This document shows, one piece after another, positions 35,263 through 44,922 of a DNA stretch of 64,000 nucleotides. Numbering within the stretch: position 1 is the first letter of the stretch; each line of letters starts with the position of its first letter. A program made the position numbers and the translations under genes. Source of the DNA: Chryseosolibacter indicum (lineage in GTDB: Bacteria; Bacteroidota; Bacteroidia; Cytophagales; Cyclobacteriaceae); assembly GCF_018598585.1 (NCBI RefSeq), contig NZ_JAHESD010000014.1, positions 34,841 to 98,840 of the forward strand, in the 5' to 3' direction. The notes below the pieces were generated by a model. It saw only the letters and a list, made by a program, of their open reading frames with translations. It was not told the DNA's origin and did not search any database.

Positions 35263-36507
35263 TTAATTTGAATATGTAAGTGCTTTATCTATTGGAAATT
35301 CAGCACCTGAGAAAGCTTTTTTACTGGTCCAATCTATGGCTGGACCAGACCAGAATACATCTTCCGTAGGTAGACCCAATGGCAGAAAAGCAACGGTACA
35401 AAGGTATAAACTTCCTGTTGAGATATACCCTTCACCTACACCAGGCTGATGTCCACATAATCCGATAGTCAACCATCCATTCTTATCAAAAGTATTGGAT
35501 GCTTCCATCGTTCTCCTGATCACCGCTGTTAATGCACTTCGAACCTGAGAAGGTAACAACACTTCAGGTAATTGCTTTTGTAGTGCCATCTGGGCCAACA
35601 ATTGGAAGGCCCCGCATCTGTATGCAATTGACCTACCAACAGGAGGAAATGTACCTTCTGGTGAAATTAACCTTTCCTGGATTGCCGCATATCGTTTTGC
35701 TCGTACTGTAAAACGATCAACAAGATCCCTCATCCCCCCTGTTTCCTGATTAATGGTTTTTACAATGTCCAGCAGCATTGGTTGGATCACGTAACTATTA
35801 TAGTAGTCGTAGTGAAAGTCGGGGCCGTCTCCATACACGCCATCACCTTTGTACCACTGCTCATGTTGTTGAATGGCATAATCGATTCTTACTGCATCAT
35901 AATCTTTATGGAATTTTAAAAGAGCTGCTTCTATTATAGCTGTGAATAACAACCAGTTACTGAAGTAAGGCTTTATAATCCTTGTTGACTTTAAAGCAGC
36001 AATAAGATGAGTTTGTGTCTCCTTATCAAGATTAGACCAGAGTTGCTTCGGTGCCCTGAGAAGTGCATGAGCCAAAAAAGCGGCATCGACCAGGGGCTGT
36101 GCGCCTTCTGTAAAATTCATAAAACTAGAAGTACCGGGCGAAACGGAATTATGTATAGAGGAGATTGATAATTTAATAAACTTCTCCCGCAGCTTCCCTT
36201 CAGTAGTACCATCTGGCCCTAGTTCGAGCCATGGTGCAAGTCCTGCAAGTGTACGTCCGATTGCCTCAAGATAAGTTACTTTTTTTCTTTCTTCTGTTGT
36301 TCCTTGAACAGCCTCTACTGGCATCTGTTGTTTTATTACATCATCGCTCAACGTGGTCAATACAGGTTCAGCAATTTTTAATAGCATACTAATCCAATAT
36401 TCTCTGTCAGACCGTATCGAGGTGTTAAGAGAGGTTGCTGAAGTATGTGGCCAAATTGAGCCAGCACCTAAAAATGAGATGCCCTTTATAAATTTTCTTC
36501 TAATCAT
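35263..36507 (-). CDS. DUF2264 secreted protein
   Basis: A protein of 414 residues. The N-terminus MIRRKFIKGISFLGAGSIWP is Tat-like (RRKF). The rest is an all-helical toroid as in DUF2264: YWISMLLKIAEPVLTTLSDD, TYLEAIGRTLAGLAPWLELG, DGVYGDGPDFHYDYYNSYVI. The last of these corresponds to the deep cleft where glycan lyase-type residues sit. Some relatives are thought to act on plant or algal polysaccharides. Activity unknown here. A -7 box is about 100 bp upstream. Confidence 0.9.
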   Translation of the reverse strand: MIRRKFIKGISFLGAGSIWPHTSATSLNTSIRSDREYWISMLLKIAEPVLTTLSDDVIKQQMPVEAVQGTTEERKKVTYLEAIGRTLAGLAPWLELGPDGTTEGKLREKFIKLSISSIHNSVSPGTSSFMNFTEGAQPLVDAAFLAHALLRAPKQLWSNLDKETQTHLIAALKSTRIIKPYFSNWLLFTAIIEAALLKFHKDYDAVRIDYAIQQHEQWYKGDGVYGDGPDFHYDYYNSYVIQPMLLDIVKTINQETGGMRDLVDRFTVRAKRYAAIQERLISPEGTFPPVGRSIAYRCGAFQLLAQMALQKQLPEVLLPSQVRSALTAVIRRTMEASNTFDKNGWLTIGLCGHQPGVGEGYISTGSLYLCTVAFLPLGLPTEDVFWSGPAIDWTSKKAFSGAEFPIDKALTYSN

Positions 36508-36881
36508 AAATGATTCTTTCTGTTCTCTATAACCAGACGATTTGGTTTTCGAAGACCCTGAAAATATGGTCTTACCAATTTCATTATTTCCAAAATTTTA
36601 TTTGGTGAAGCACAAAGTTAGTATCATTACTATAACTTAAATAAATCATTGTGTTAAAAATCAATGCGATAGATAGTTGAATTTAAATTATAAAATTAAG
36701 TCTGTAACCAAATAATTTATTGCCGGCACTAACTTGCCTTTCTGCTGGTTCCTTATTGATTTTAGGTGTGTCGAATCATTCATACACCTCCTGCATAAAA
36801 AGCGATATGGATAAGTTTGCAACTTTGTAATTTGTATTCTTTCTGTTTCCCGGTTTTCCACCTTATAAACTTCGTACGCTC
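36508..36881. other. Divergent promoter stretch, DUF2264 and GAF kinase
   Basis: About 370 bp between diverging genes, with the -7 box for DUF2264 at 36613-36620. For the plus-strand gene only an imperfect TATTCTTTC near 36833 is seen. Confidence 0.5.
36613..36620 (-). promoter_or_regulatory. -7 box for the DUF2264 gene
   Basis: TAACTTTG on the minus strand is an exact TAnnTTTG. It predicts a 5' leader of about 100 nt. Confidence 0.45.
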
Positions 36882-38135
36882 ATGTCTCCCGTTACCCTCG
36901 ATACGTTAAAAGCTGACATTGAAAAAGTCAGTCGTATTGTCGTTGTGCCTACCATTCTGAATATTATTTGTGAAGTGACGGGAATGGGTTTTGCAGCAGT
37001 AGCACGTGTAACAGAAGATAGATGGATTGCTTGTAGTGTGCGGGATCAGATACAATTTGGACTCGAGCCAGGAGGTGAGTTAAAAATAGAAACAACCATC
37101 TGTAATGAGATTCGTCATACCGGCCAAGCCGTAATTATAAACAACGTTGCAGAAGACAATGAATTCTGTAACCATCATACTCCACGTATGTATGGTTTTA
37201 AGAGTTATATTTCTATACCTATCTATAAAAAGAATGGGGACTTCTTCGGTACCCTTTGTGCTATAGATCCTAATCCTAATGATCTAAAAAATGAAAAGAT
37301 CATTGGTATGTTTAACCTCTTTGCCGATTTGATATCCTTTCATTTGTTAAGTGTAGACATGATGGAGTTTAGCAATACGGCTATTGAAACCCTTAGCCGT
37401 CAACTTTCAAATTCTTTGGAAGAGAACCGTCAGTACCAATTTATTTCTGATCATAACTTGCAGGAACCGCTACGCAAAATGAGGTTTCTTACAAGTGCTT
37501 TGATGAATGCAATAGACCTTGGAGTTACTGAAAGAACCAAAGACCTTGCGGTAAAGATCAATTCCAATGCGCAACAATTCTCGATGATGATTAAAGATAT
37601 CTCTCAGTTTTCAAGGCTAACATCTGAAAATATGATATTTGAAGAGGTAGACCTTAATCAAATACTGACTGATGTGTGTTTGCAACTTAAGTCGCAGATA
37701 GAAGCAGGAAGGGCAATTATTGACCGGGGCGTTTTACCCGTTATTAATGCAGCTCAAATACATATGGAGCAACTATTTTTCCACCTTATCAGCAGTGCCT
37801 TGCGACGTGCCCATACTGATACCCCCGCAGTAATAAAGATATCATCACGGTATGTAGATAAGGCCGAGAATGAGCTACCGAATGAATACGAGGTTGAGTA
37901 TGTTGAAGTGTCTATACAAGATAATTGCAAAGTAATAGAACATTCTCAGTTGGCTAAAATCTTTGACTTGTTCTCTTCCGTTAATCATGAGCATACGGTT
38001 GACGGAACAGGCGTAGGACTTGCATACTGTCGAAAGTTAGTCAACGCTCATAAGGGTGTGATTAACGCACGATCAAGTCCTGAGGAAGGGACTTTGTTTT
38101 CAATTATCCTTCCCACAGGAAGACAACTGCAGTAG
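36882..38135 (+). CDS. GAF-domain histidine-kinase-like protein, ATP site degraded
   Basis: A protein of 417 residues, cytoplasmic. A GAF domain (about 15-150) is followed by a HisKA region with His191 in SDHNLQEPLRKM. The HATPase domain is present (about 270-415), but its N-box reads HLISSALR (301-308), with the Mg-binding Asn lost. The G1 motif is DNCKVI instead of DxGxG. The G2 box GTGVGL (375-380) remains. It may therefore bind ATP poorly or act as a pseudokinase scaffold. It converges on the 7TM-DISM receptor gene, with no response regulator next to it. Confidence 0.85.
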   Translation: MSPVTLDTLKADIEKVSRIVVVPTILNIICEVTGMGFAAVARVTEDRWIACSVRDQIQFGLEPGGELKIETTICNEIRHTGQAVIINNVAEDNEFCNHHTPRMYGFKSYISIPIYKKNGDFFGTLCAIDPNPNDLKNEKIIGMFNLFADLISFHLLSVDMMEFSNTAIETLSRQLSNSLEENRQYQFISDHNLQEPLRKMRFLTSALMNAIDLGVTERTKDLAVKINSNAQQFSMMIKDISQFSRLTSENMIFEEVDLNQILTDVCLQLKSQIEAGRAIIDRGVLPVINAAQIHMEQLFFHLISSALRRAHTDTPAVIKISSRYVDKAENELPNEYEVEYVEVSIQDNCKVIEHSQLAKIFDLFSSVNHEHTVDGTGVGLAYCRKLVNAHKGVINARSSPEEGTLFSIILPTGRQLQ

Positions 38136-38167
38136 CATTTGTTTTGAAATAAGTACTACTATCTCTT

Positions 38168-39415
38168 TTAATACTTAACGGTGTCCTTATATAACTGATC
38201 AAAGGTGAGCATTTCATTTTCCTCTGTCAGATTCATCATGAATAAGCGAACACCCATAGAAACGGCGAGTAGCGTGTATAAAATAACGAAACTGAAATTG
38301 TAAACGAGTATGTTGATTTCGATCACGCCAAGATAAGATAGGACAACATATCCAAAAGTAAGTGCGCCGAGTAAAATTGTAGCTAACATTAGGGTAGCCC
38401 CAGCCCTTTCGTATACAAATGCCTTAGCGATGACTATGATAACGTAGATAATCAGGCAGATAGCTGCCAACATGTATACGAAGAGGTAAGCAGTAAATGT
38501 AACTGGTTCTGTAAGCAATGCGAACATTGAAAACAAAGCCGATAAGACTGTAAAAACGATCTTTAACACTTTACTGTTAAAATCCTTAGGAAACAAACTT
38601 GAAACGAACATCAAAGCAGTAACAATTGTAAAATAAATGCTTAGATGTTCAAGCTTTACAAGCCAAAGCCATGGAACCGTTATCCAATCCTGAATCCTGT
38701 ACATGTTGCTACAGCACGAATGCAAGGCCCATGCTAATACGAAAAAGGACAGAAATAAGAACGGACTCCGATAGTCGCGGATAATGTAATAAAAGCCGAG
38801 TGATATCAAACTTATGGTAACAAGCATTACAATGAGCATGTAATCCGTTACCATAATCAAATTCATTTTATCCTTTAGTAAAGAGGCTTCAGCAATTCTA
38901 ATTGATTTTCTTGTACCGCCTGTAGCATGATAAAAATTTGACACCTGTAGTATAAGCTCGAGTGTGTCATCCTTTGCCTCGAAGTAAAAAACAGAAGGCT
39001 TCCATTCCGGAATCGTTGTTTCCCTTGTTGTTCCAGGTGTTCCATTGGTGCCTAAAAGACTGTCTTTTAACCAAAGAGAGTAGCTGGAAAAGAAATGTGG
39101 AACTTCAACACCCAGTCTGGTATTCCTGGCACTTTCAGGTATAATCACCCTTACTCGGTAGGTTCCAAAGTCTATAGTGCTATCGGCTTTCCATACATCC
39201 GGAAAAGCAAATGAAGTTCTAAATTTGTCGTCAAATGAATTGTAGGTAAACAAGTGATTGGGGTAAAAATCCCAATATCCATCAAGAGCCTCAGCATTAT
39301 CTGAGAGCGATGCTTCCCTTAGGTCTATCAGCCCATGATGCTGACTTAAAACCGAGTGAATGCCTCCTCCCCAAAGCATAATGAAAATAAAGACTCTTAC
39401 TTTACTAAGGATCAT
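38168..39415 (-). CDS. 7TM-DISM receptor without output domain
   Basis: A protein of 415 residues. A signal peptide is followed by a periplasmic jelly-roll (about 30-170; LIDLREASLSDN, GYWDFYPNHLFTYNS). Then come seven helices (about 185-390) of the 7TMR-DISM type. The chain ends about 20 residues after the last helix (NLTEENEMLTFDQLYKDTVKY), so the usual kinase, cyclase or GGDEF output is absent. It may signal through a separate protein. The degraded GAF kinase, converging from the left, is a candidate partner by position only. Confidence 0.85.
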   Translation of the reverse strand: MILSKVRVFIFIMLWGGGIHSVLSQHHGLIDLREASLSDNAEALDGYWDFYPNHLFTYNSFDDKFRTSFAFPDVWKADSTIDFGTYRVRVIIPESARNTRLGVEVPHFFSSYSLWLKDSLLGTNGTPGTTRETTIPEWKPSVFYFEAKDDTLELILQVSNFYHATGGTRKSIRIAEASLLKDKMNLIMVTDYMLIVMLVTISLISLGFYYIIRDYRSPFLFLSFFVLAWALHSCCSNMYRIQDWITVPWLWLVKLEHLSIYFTIVTALMFVSSLFPKDFNSKVLKIVFTVLSALFSMFALLTEPVTFTAYLFVYMLAAICLIIYVIIVIAKAFVYERAGATLMLATILLGALTFGYVVLSYLGVIEINILVYNFSFVILYTLLAVSMGVRLFMMNLTEENEMLTFDQLYKDTVKY

Positions 39416-39614
39416 GTGGGGATTTTGAATAACAATAATACAAAATTAGTCATATATCAGCCACAACTCGATTAATAGATATCAACTAGGTAATGTTGGT
39501 AACACGCCATTTTTGAAACATTTATTACATCTGTTTTTTTACAGTTTTAAGCGGCCGTTTTTGCAGTAATACAACTGGTACTTTAGAATAAGTAAAACTT
39601 AAACAAAAAGACCT

Positions 39615-40625
39615 ATGATTATTTATGGATGGAATTCCTTTAAACTGGATGAGTGTAAGCCCTCTCAACTTGGCTTATCTCCGGAACTGGACGGACAATT
39701 TAGGATTGAAAGAAGGCAGAAGTATTTTCATCTATTCTGGATTCCTTTCTTTGGTATCGGGAAGATCTGGGCTTTAAGAAAATCTGATGGCAATTTGTAC
39801 GAGCCTACAGCACAATTAAAATCACTCCTTGACGCACTCCCACTAGCTCATAAAACTCCGTGGTATACGTATTCGCTCTTTTTTGTACTTGTAGTAGGTG
39901 GCTTATTATTTTACGTTTCGGATTCTATTAGTAGCTATAATCGCAGGATTAGCTATCAAAAATACAGAGCAGAATTCAACAATAAACTAACGTCTGCTGT
40001 AAATCAAACTGTTCCAGGTACTCACTTTCGTCTGCGTTTAGCCGATAATTATGAGAAGTATGCTTACCTGAAGTATTTGCGCAGCGATGCAGAATACATG
40101 ACTTGTCTTTATACAGGCTTAAAAAACAGAGATTATTCAGACAACGAAATGCTCGAGGCGTTTGTGGTTGCGTCAGAAAAAGAGGCGTTTGACACTGTAA
40201 AGATCAAAAAAAGTGACCTGCTGCATACTCTAAATACTAAAGACGAATATTCTTTTAAAGGCCATACTGTTATTCAAGGTCTGGGTAATATGATTTTCGA
40301 TGAAATGGAAGTATACACGTTTCCGGTATTCAAAAACGTAGCCGTTCAATATCAGGAAGGGAGGTTTTTTGCGATTATACAGAATATTGGTGCTGGTGGA
40401 AAAGTAAAGGAGTTTACACCTGAACCTGCAAATCTTGAGTTGGATAAATCCATTTATTCAGAACAATTTAAGCAAGGAGGCGTAGTGGTGCTTGAAGGAA
40501 AATATAATGATGCTGAGCCTGTATTAAGGGCAAAGATGCAGGTTAATTCAGAATCCGACAGTACGACACAATACGACCTTACAATCAGAGGTACTTATTT
40601 AGCACTTAAACAATCTACACGATGA
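39615..40625 (+). CDS. Hypothetical membrane-anchored protein
   Basis: A protein of 336 residues. It starts IYGWNSFKLDECKPSQLGL, followed by a beta-rich head of about 80 residues (QKYFHLFWIPFFGIGKIWAL). One membrane helix (about 86-105; FFVLVVGGLLFYVSDSI) leads to a soluble domain of about 220 residues. The head resembles the N-terminal unit of other Bacteroidota proteins with small zinc-ribbon-like starts, but only one Cys is present. No family recognised. Its stop overlaps the next start (ATGA). Confidence 0.7.
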   Translation: MIIYGWNSFKLDECKPSQLGLSPELDGQFRIERRQKYFHLFWIPFFGIGKIWALRKSDGNLYEPTAQLKSLLDALPLAHKTPWYTYSLFFVLVVGGLLFYVSDSISSYNRRISYQKYRAEFNNKLTSAVNQTVPGTHFRLRLADNYEKYAYLKYLRSDAEYMTCLYTGLKNRDYSDNEMLEAFVVASEKEAFDTVKIKKSDLLHTLNTKDEYSFKGHTVIQGLGNMIFDEMEVYTFPVFKNVAVQYQEGRFFAIIQNIGAGGKVKEFTPEPANLELDKSIYSEQFKQGGVVVLEGKYNDAEPVLRAKMQVNSESDSTTQYDLTIRGTYLALKQSTR

Positions 40626-41614
40626 ATACCAGAAGAATTGTTTGGTTGGCCCTGTTGATTCTAGACCTTTTCGTTTTCTTCTTTCTAATACCAATTGATG
40701 TTTATGACAGCGCTGATATATTATTGAGTTTTATTGGTGCAATTGGCTTTGGAATCTGCCTATTTATGTTCCTTGGTAATTTCGGCTCCTTGTATGAAAT
40801 ATTTGGAGACACCAGTCAAGATGAGCAAGAAAGTATTTGGAAAAAGATGGCCGCGCTCTCTCTAATACCCTCCCTTGTTCTTGTAATTGTGCTGGTCATG
40901 TACCGGTCAGACGAAAAATCTGATGAATTGAGTACCTACGGTAAACTTACTAAAGGCCAGGTTGTTAACGGGAAATCAACTACATCCAGAAGGCGGTTTC
41001 AATCAAACACTTCATATTCCATCAATGTTTCTTATGTTGATTCGCTTCAAAAGATACATACCTTTGAAGCAAGTGTCAGCGGAAGTGATTTTAATAATCT
41101 TTACCAGGGAGCAATAGTAGATGTTATATATTCAAAGCGCTATCCTTCCCTTGCGGAAGTTGTATTTGACTTAGAGCAGCTTTCGAAGTACATAAAGATA
41201 AATAATGAGCCAGTTAACATTACTCACTTGCTTACAATGTTAGAGGGTAAAGTGAGAAGGGATTCGATTGTTGATTACCTTAATTCAATTAATTACGAAT
41301 GGTATCAGGACGAAGAGAGAGAATACTATAGAAATGATCGGCGCAACTTAGCCATTAATCTGGAGCACGATATACTTACTTTTGTAAAACCTAGCAACCT
41401 GCTTGTATCTAATAATGAACGAAATTCATTTGAAAACACAATTCTTGATAAAGGTTTTGAGAAAAAAGCAAGTGAAATTAACGGCGAAACACAAGTGATG
41501 TATTACAACAATGCCTACATCATCTACCATCAGAGAAAATCCAGTAATCACGAAACTTCAATGGCAGTATCATTTTATGATATCTATCAAATCATGAAGG
41601 TTTCAGGTAAATAG
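40622..41614 (+). CDS. Membrane protein with DUF3592-like domain
   Basis: A protein of 330 residues. Three membrane helices (about 6-27, 34-56, 76-97) precede a beta-rich domain. Within it, YGKLTKGQVVNGKSTTSRRR, then YSINVSYVDS and GAIVDVIYSKRYPSLAEVV, resembles DUF3592. A C-terminal helical and beta part follows. It overlaps the previous gene by 4 bp (ATGA) and is probably translated together with it. The two may form a membrane complex. Confidence 0.7.
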   Translation: MNTRRIVWLALLILDLFVFFFLIPIDVYDSADILLSFIGAIGFGICLFMFLGNFGSLYEIFGDTSQDEQESIWKKMAALSLIPSLVLVIVLVMYRSDEKSDELSTYGKLTKGQVVNGKSTTSRRRFQSNTSYSINVSYVDSLQKIHTFEASVSGSDFNNLYQGAIVDVIYSKRYPSLAEVVFDLEQLSKYIKINNEPVNITHLLTMLEGKVRRDSIVDYLNSINYEWYQDEEREYYRNDRRNLAINLEHDILTFVKPSNLLVSNNERNSFENTILDKGFEKKASEINGETQVMYYNNAYIIYHQRKSSNHETSMAVSFYDIYQIMKVSGK

Positions 41615-41628
41615 AAACTTTTACTATC

Positions 41629-41664
41629 AACAGCACAATTGATGTGACAATCAATTGTGCTGTT
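41629..41664. terminator. Terminator-like hairpin
   Basis: AACAGCACAATTGA and TCAATTGTGCTGTT form a perfect 14-bp stem around an 8-nt loop, between the membrane pair and the mannanase remnant. The T run is weak. Confidence 0.6.
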
Positions 41665-41681
41665 CTAAAACTATTAAAGCA

Positions 41682-42162
41682 CTACTTCTTTAATGCATTA
41701 AATTTTATGCTATAGGACTTGATGACAGAGAGAGTCGTTCAGTCCCTATCATGCACCGAATACCAACCTTGTGGCTCATGTGGCGGATCTCCTATAAAAT
41801 CATCGTTCAGTTTCCAAAGACCTTCTGGTCTTCGAGGTCTTCCCTCTCCTGCCCAAGCCCAGAAATTGACGCCTGCAAGTGAACTCTTATCTTTTGAAGC
41901 CCGTTCATACACGTTCTTAAAAATAGCATCATAATAAGCATCCCGTGCTTTCGTATCCGACCCTGGATCATGACTATTTCCATCTCTCGAAATCCCAAAC
42001 TCTTCTAACACCAAACTTGACTAGTTTATTCGCAATCTTCTCATGATCTTCAATATAATTAACAGCGTACTGAATGGACTTTGACAAAGTAGAGTCAGGC
42101 TTGGCAGGATCGTAAATATTCCAATTCTGGCCCCAGATATGAATCGTCACAACACAATGATC
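41682..42162 (-). pseudogene. Decayed C-terminal part of a GH5 mannanase
   Basis: The remnant reads as the last third of a mannan endo-1,4-beta-mannosidase. In one frame (from about 42153): VVTIHIWGQNWNIYDPAKPD, then DHEKIANKLVK. After a shift of about two bases near 42015 the other frame reads LVLEEFGISRDGNSHDPGSD (the Glu-Glu-Phe-Gly carries the catalytic nucleophile), GVNFWAWAGEG and DPPHEPQGWYSVHDRD. An in-frame TGA (41739-41741) follows, after which TTLSVIKSYSIKFNALKK runs on to TAG at 41682-41684, as in the family C-terminus. The N-terminal two thirds are missing. It is downstream of a sugar-MFS gene on the same strand. Confidence 0.85.
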
Positions 42163-42216
42163 TGTAGGTATCTTAGGTTAAAGATGCCATGCTTAAACGT
42201 GCTAATCACTAAATTA

Positions 42217-43614
42217 TTAGGCAGCAGTTCTTTTAACTTTGTAGCCCTTAAATCCATAATAGAAGATATAGAGATAAGGTATCGTAACAAACATCATCGC
42301 TTTCTGATATCCCACATACCCTACAATAAGTCCAGTTACAGGGGTTAAGATTGCTCCTCCTACTATTGCCATCACAAGCAAAGAGGAACCCTGACTTGTA
42401 TATTTTCCAAGATCTTTAATAGCAAGAGCGAAAATCGTCGGGAACATAATAGAGTTAAAAAGACCTATTGCAAGAACAGACCATAATGCAATGCCTCCAT
42501 CAGTTAAAACAGTAGTCAGTAGTAGTCCTACAACAAATAGAGCAAAGACTGTAAGCGTTCTCGCAGGCATTGATCTGCCGATTAAAAATGCAATTATGTT
42601 TCCTGCAATTAATGCAAGAACAATAAATGCAACCTGGGTCTCTCTCGTGATCAGATAGACAGCAGAAACTGCAATAAGTGTAATGACAGCAACGAATAAA
42701 TACTTCTCGCTGCTCTTCTTATTGGTAAGGAATATAGATGCAATAAAACGTCCCACCATTGCGCCACCCCAATAGTAGGCGACGTAATTTGCAGCTGTAG
42801 CTTCGTTGAAGCCCAATAGCTCCTCAAAATATCTGATTAGGTAACTTCCAATTGCAACTTCACCTCCAACGTACATGAATATTGCTACGACTCCTAACGT
42901 AAGATGTGAGAACTTAAGTACCTCTAACCCCTTTTCGATTTTCTCACCTGTAAATTTGGGTAATTTAGAGAAGTAAATGACTACAGCTATTAACAGTAAC
43001 GTTCCTGCTAGGAATAAATAAGGAGATTTCACTGCGTCCGCGGTCATATGCTCACGGCCACCCACGCTTTCAAAAATAAGTTTTGCTCCTATAATTGGCG
43101 CTATGGTTGTACCCAGTGAATTGAATGCCTGTGTCATATTCAACCTGCTGGATGACGTCTCCGGATTTCCCAGCAATGCAACATAAGGGTTTGCAGCCAT
43201 TTGTAGTATTGTGATTCCCCCTGCCAGAATGAAAAGAGCCAAAAGGAAAGTAAAATAGCTGATTGTTTCAGCTGCAGGATAGAATAAAGCGCATCCAATA
43301 GCAGCGGTAATAAGTCCGACAATAATTCCGTTCTTATAGCCAATGCGTGCAAGCGGATCACCAAGATTTGCTGAGATTATAAAGTATAATAGAGAAACTA
43401 TAAAGTAAGCACCAAAAAAAGCAGACTGAATAAGTCCCGCCTGTGCTGGACTTAATTTGAAAATGCCTTGCAGGAAAGGAATAAGAATATCATTCATGCA
43501 GGTGATAAATCCCCACATAAAGAACAATGTAGTAAGAATGATTAGTGGAGCAGTATAATTCTTATTATCGGTTACTCCGGTTATGGTAGTTGAATTGGTG
43601 ACGATAGATGCCAT
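42217..43614 (-). CDS. Sugar MFS transporter, FucP/GluP family
   Basis: A transporter of about 465 residues with 12 membrane helices. The marks are those of the fucose/glucose/mannose proton symporters: ILTTLFFMWGFITCMNDILI in helix 1, NPYVALLG and SRLNMTQAFNSLGTTIAPII. ATG 43614 (MASIVTNST) is preferred; an upstream start at 43662 adds 16 odd residues. Its probable substrate is a monosaccharide. The mannanase remnant downstream on the same strand suggests mannose or a mannan product. The gene is intact, unlike its neighbours. Confidence 0.92.
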   Translation of the reverse strand: MASIVTNSTTITGVTDNKNYTAPLIILTTLFFMWGFITCMNDILIPFLQGIFKLSPAQAGLIQSAFFGAYFIVSLLYFIISANLGDPLARIGYKNGIIVGLITAAIGCALFYPAAETISYFTFLLALFILAGGITILQMAANPYVALLGNPETSSSRLNMTQAFNSLGTTIAPIIGAKLIFESVGGREHMTADAVKSPYLFLAGTLLLIAVVIYFSKLPKFTGEKIEKGLEVLKFSHLTLGVVAIFMYVGGEVAIGSYLIRYFEELLGFNEATAANYVAYYWGGAMVGRFIASIFLTNKKSSEKYLFVAVITLIAVSAVYLITRETQVAFIVLALIAGNIIAFLIGRSMPARTLTVFALFVVGLLLTTVLTDGGIALWSVLAIGLFNSIMFPTIFALAIKDLGKYTSQGSSLLVMAIVGGAILTPVTGLIVGYVGYQKAMMFVTIPYLYIFYYGFKGYKVKRTAA

Positions 43615-43748
43615 CTGGTTAAAATTTGGCCTCAATAAACTAATATTTAATACCGGAAGCAAATTGACTAGAGTTGAAATGCTTTTTATAGCCTAACCCT
43701 GCTATTTGTTCTATTTTTATTATTTTAAAGGCCGAAGCATAGATCATT

Positions 43749-44813
43749 TTGGAACTTGACTTAATTACTTTTATTCAGAGTACTTTCCTGGGAATTTTAT
43801 TTATTACGTATAAGAAAGGTATTCGCCAGGCCAACATCTTCTTAGCGCTTTTCCTGCTTACCGAAAACTTCAATTCTTTACTCAGCTACTTCTACTCTTC
43901 AGGGCTGGCCTTAACGCACCACCTTCTGCTACAATTTCCAACTTTCTTTCTGTTTCTTTCAGGCCCGCTGCTCTTCTTATATGTAAAAGCACTTCTTGCT
44001 GAAGAACAAATTCAATGGAGAAAGTATCAAATAATATTCTTACCTGCTGTTATTGAATTAGTTATTAACCTATTTCTTGCATTTCTGTCTTTTGATGCGA
44101 AAATGAAGCTCGCCAATAACGAGAATTTTGCTTTAGCACATCATATCTTCAGCTTGACTGCCAGCATCTACAACTTACTGTTCATAGGATATTCGATACG
44201 GCAAGTAAAATCCGTGAGAGTGAAAGAATTACATTTTAAAGTAGAATATCTTTATTGGCTTCTGGGATACTGGCTGGTACGAGTGAGTTTCTGGTTTTTA
44301 TATTTCTTCTGCGTGCTAACCTTAGATGGAATAATTGACCCTGTTCTTTATACATCAGAAATTATCTCATTCTTAAGTTTCGTGGATTTTATGTAGGTGT
44401 TTGCCATCAGTTTTTTCAGTTATCATCACATGGCAGATATTCATAGAAGGAGGTCTTCGAGCTACTCAATTTCCCCTGACTCATCACACGCACTGTATGA
44501 CAAACTGCAGGATTTAATAGCGAAAGAGAAAATCCATTTAAATCCTGAACTTAAGATCAGTGCTATTGCTCACAAACTTGATACTAACGTTAAGTATCTT
44601 TCACAAATCATTCAGAATGAAACTGGCAGAACGTTCATCGAATTTATTAACGAAAAGCGGATTGAAGAAGTCAAGCAGCGATTAAGCAATCCTGCATACA
44701 GCCATTATACCATCATTGGAATTGCAGAAGAATGTGGCTTTCAATCAAAGTCTACCTTTACCCGTGTTTTTAAAAAGACAACCGGCTTTTTGCCCAAAGA
44801 CTACAGAAACTGA
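43749..44813 (+). pseudogene. Membrane-linked AraC-type regulator split by TAG
   Basis: One frame runs from TTG 43749 to the stop at 44813, broken once by TAG at 44394-44396. The first part has six or seven membrane helices (LITFIQSTFLGILFI, LLLQFPTFFLFLSGPLLFLY, FFLPAVIEL-like). The second has a basic linker (ADIHRRRSSSYS) and two AraC helix-turn-helix units: LKISAIAHKLDTNVKYLSQI and IIGIAEECGFQSKSTFTRVF, ending FLPKDYRN. The stop falls within the last membrane helix (FVDFM*VFAISFF). Without suppression the DNA-binding part is not joined. It is divergent from the sugar transporter and was probably its regulator. Confidence 0.88.
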
Positions 44814-44895
44814 TTTATTTCAATAAAATGGGTTTCATCTGCGGAAAACGAAACCTGCCGAGTAGAAATAACCTGTTTTTACGGCGTTGCATCTT

Positions 44896-44903
44896 TACGT
44901 TTG
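44896..44903 (+). promoter_or_regulatory. -7 box before the aspartyl-protease-like gene
   Basis: TACGTTTG is an exact TAnnTTTG, 19 bp before ATG 44923. A TGTTTTT about 20 bp upstream may serve as the -33 part. Confidence 0.5.
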
Positions 44904-44922
44904 TGATAAATAATTGCATTGC

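Noticed and set aside
41739..42014. Separate 91-residue gene
   Set aside because: It is plainly the C-terminal segment of a GH5 mannanase lying between a frameshift and a premature stop.
44394..44399. Amber read-through or pyrrolysine-type recoding in the AraC gene
   Set aside because: No downstream insertion element or recoding gene is visible; a nonsense mutation is simpler, especially among other damaged genes.
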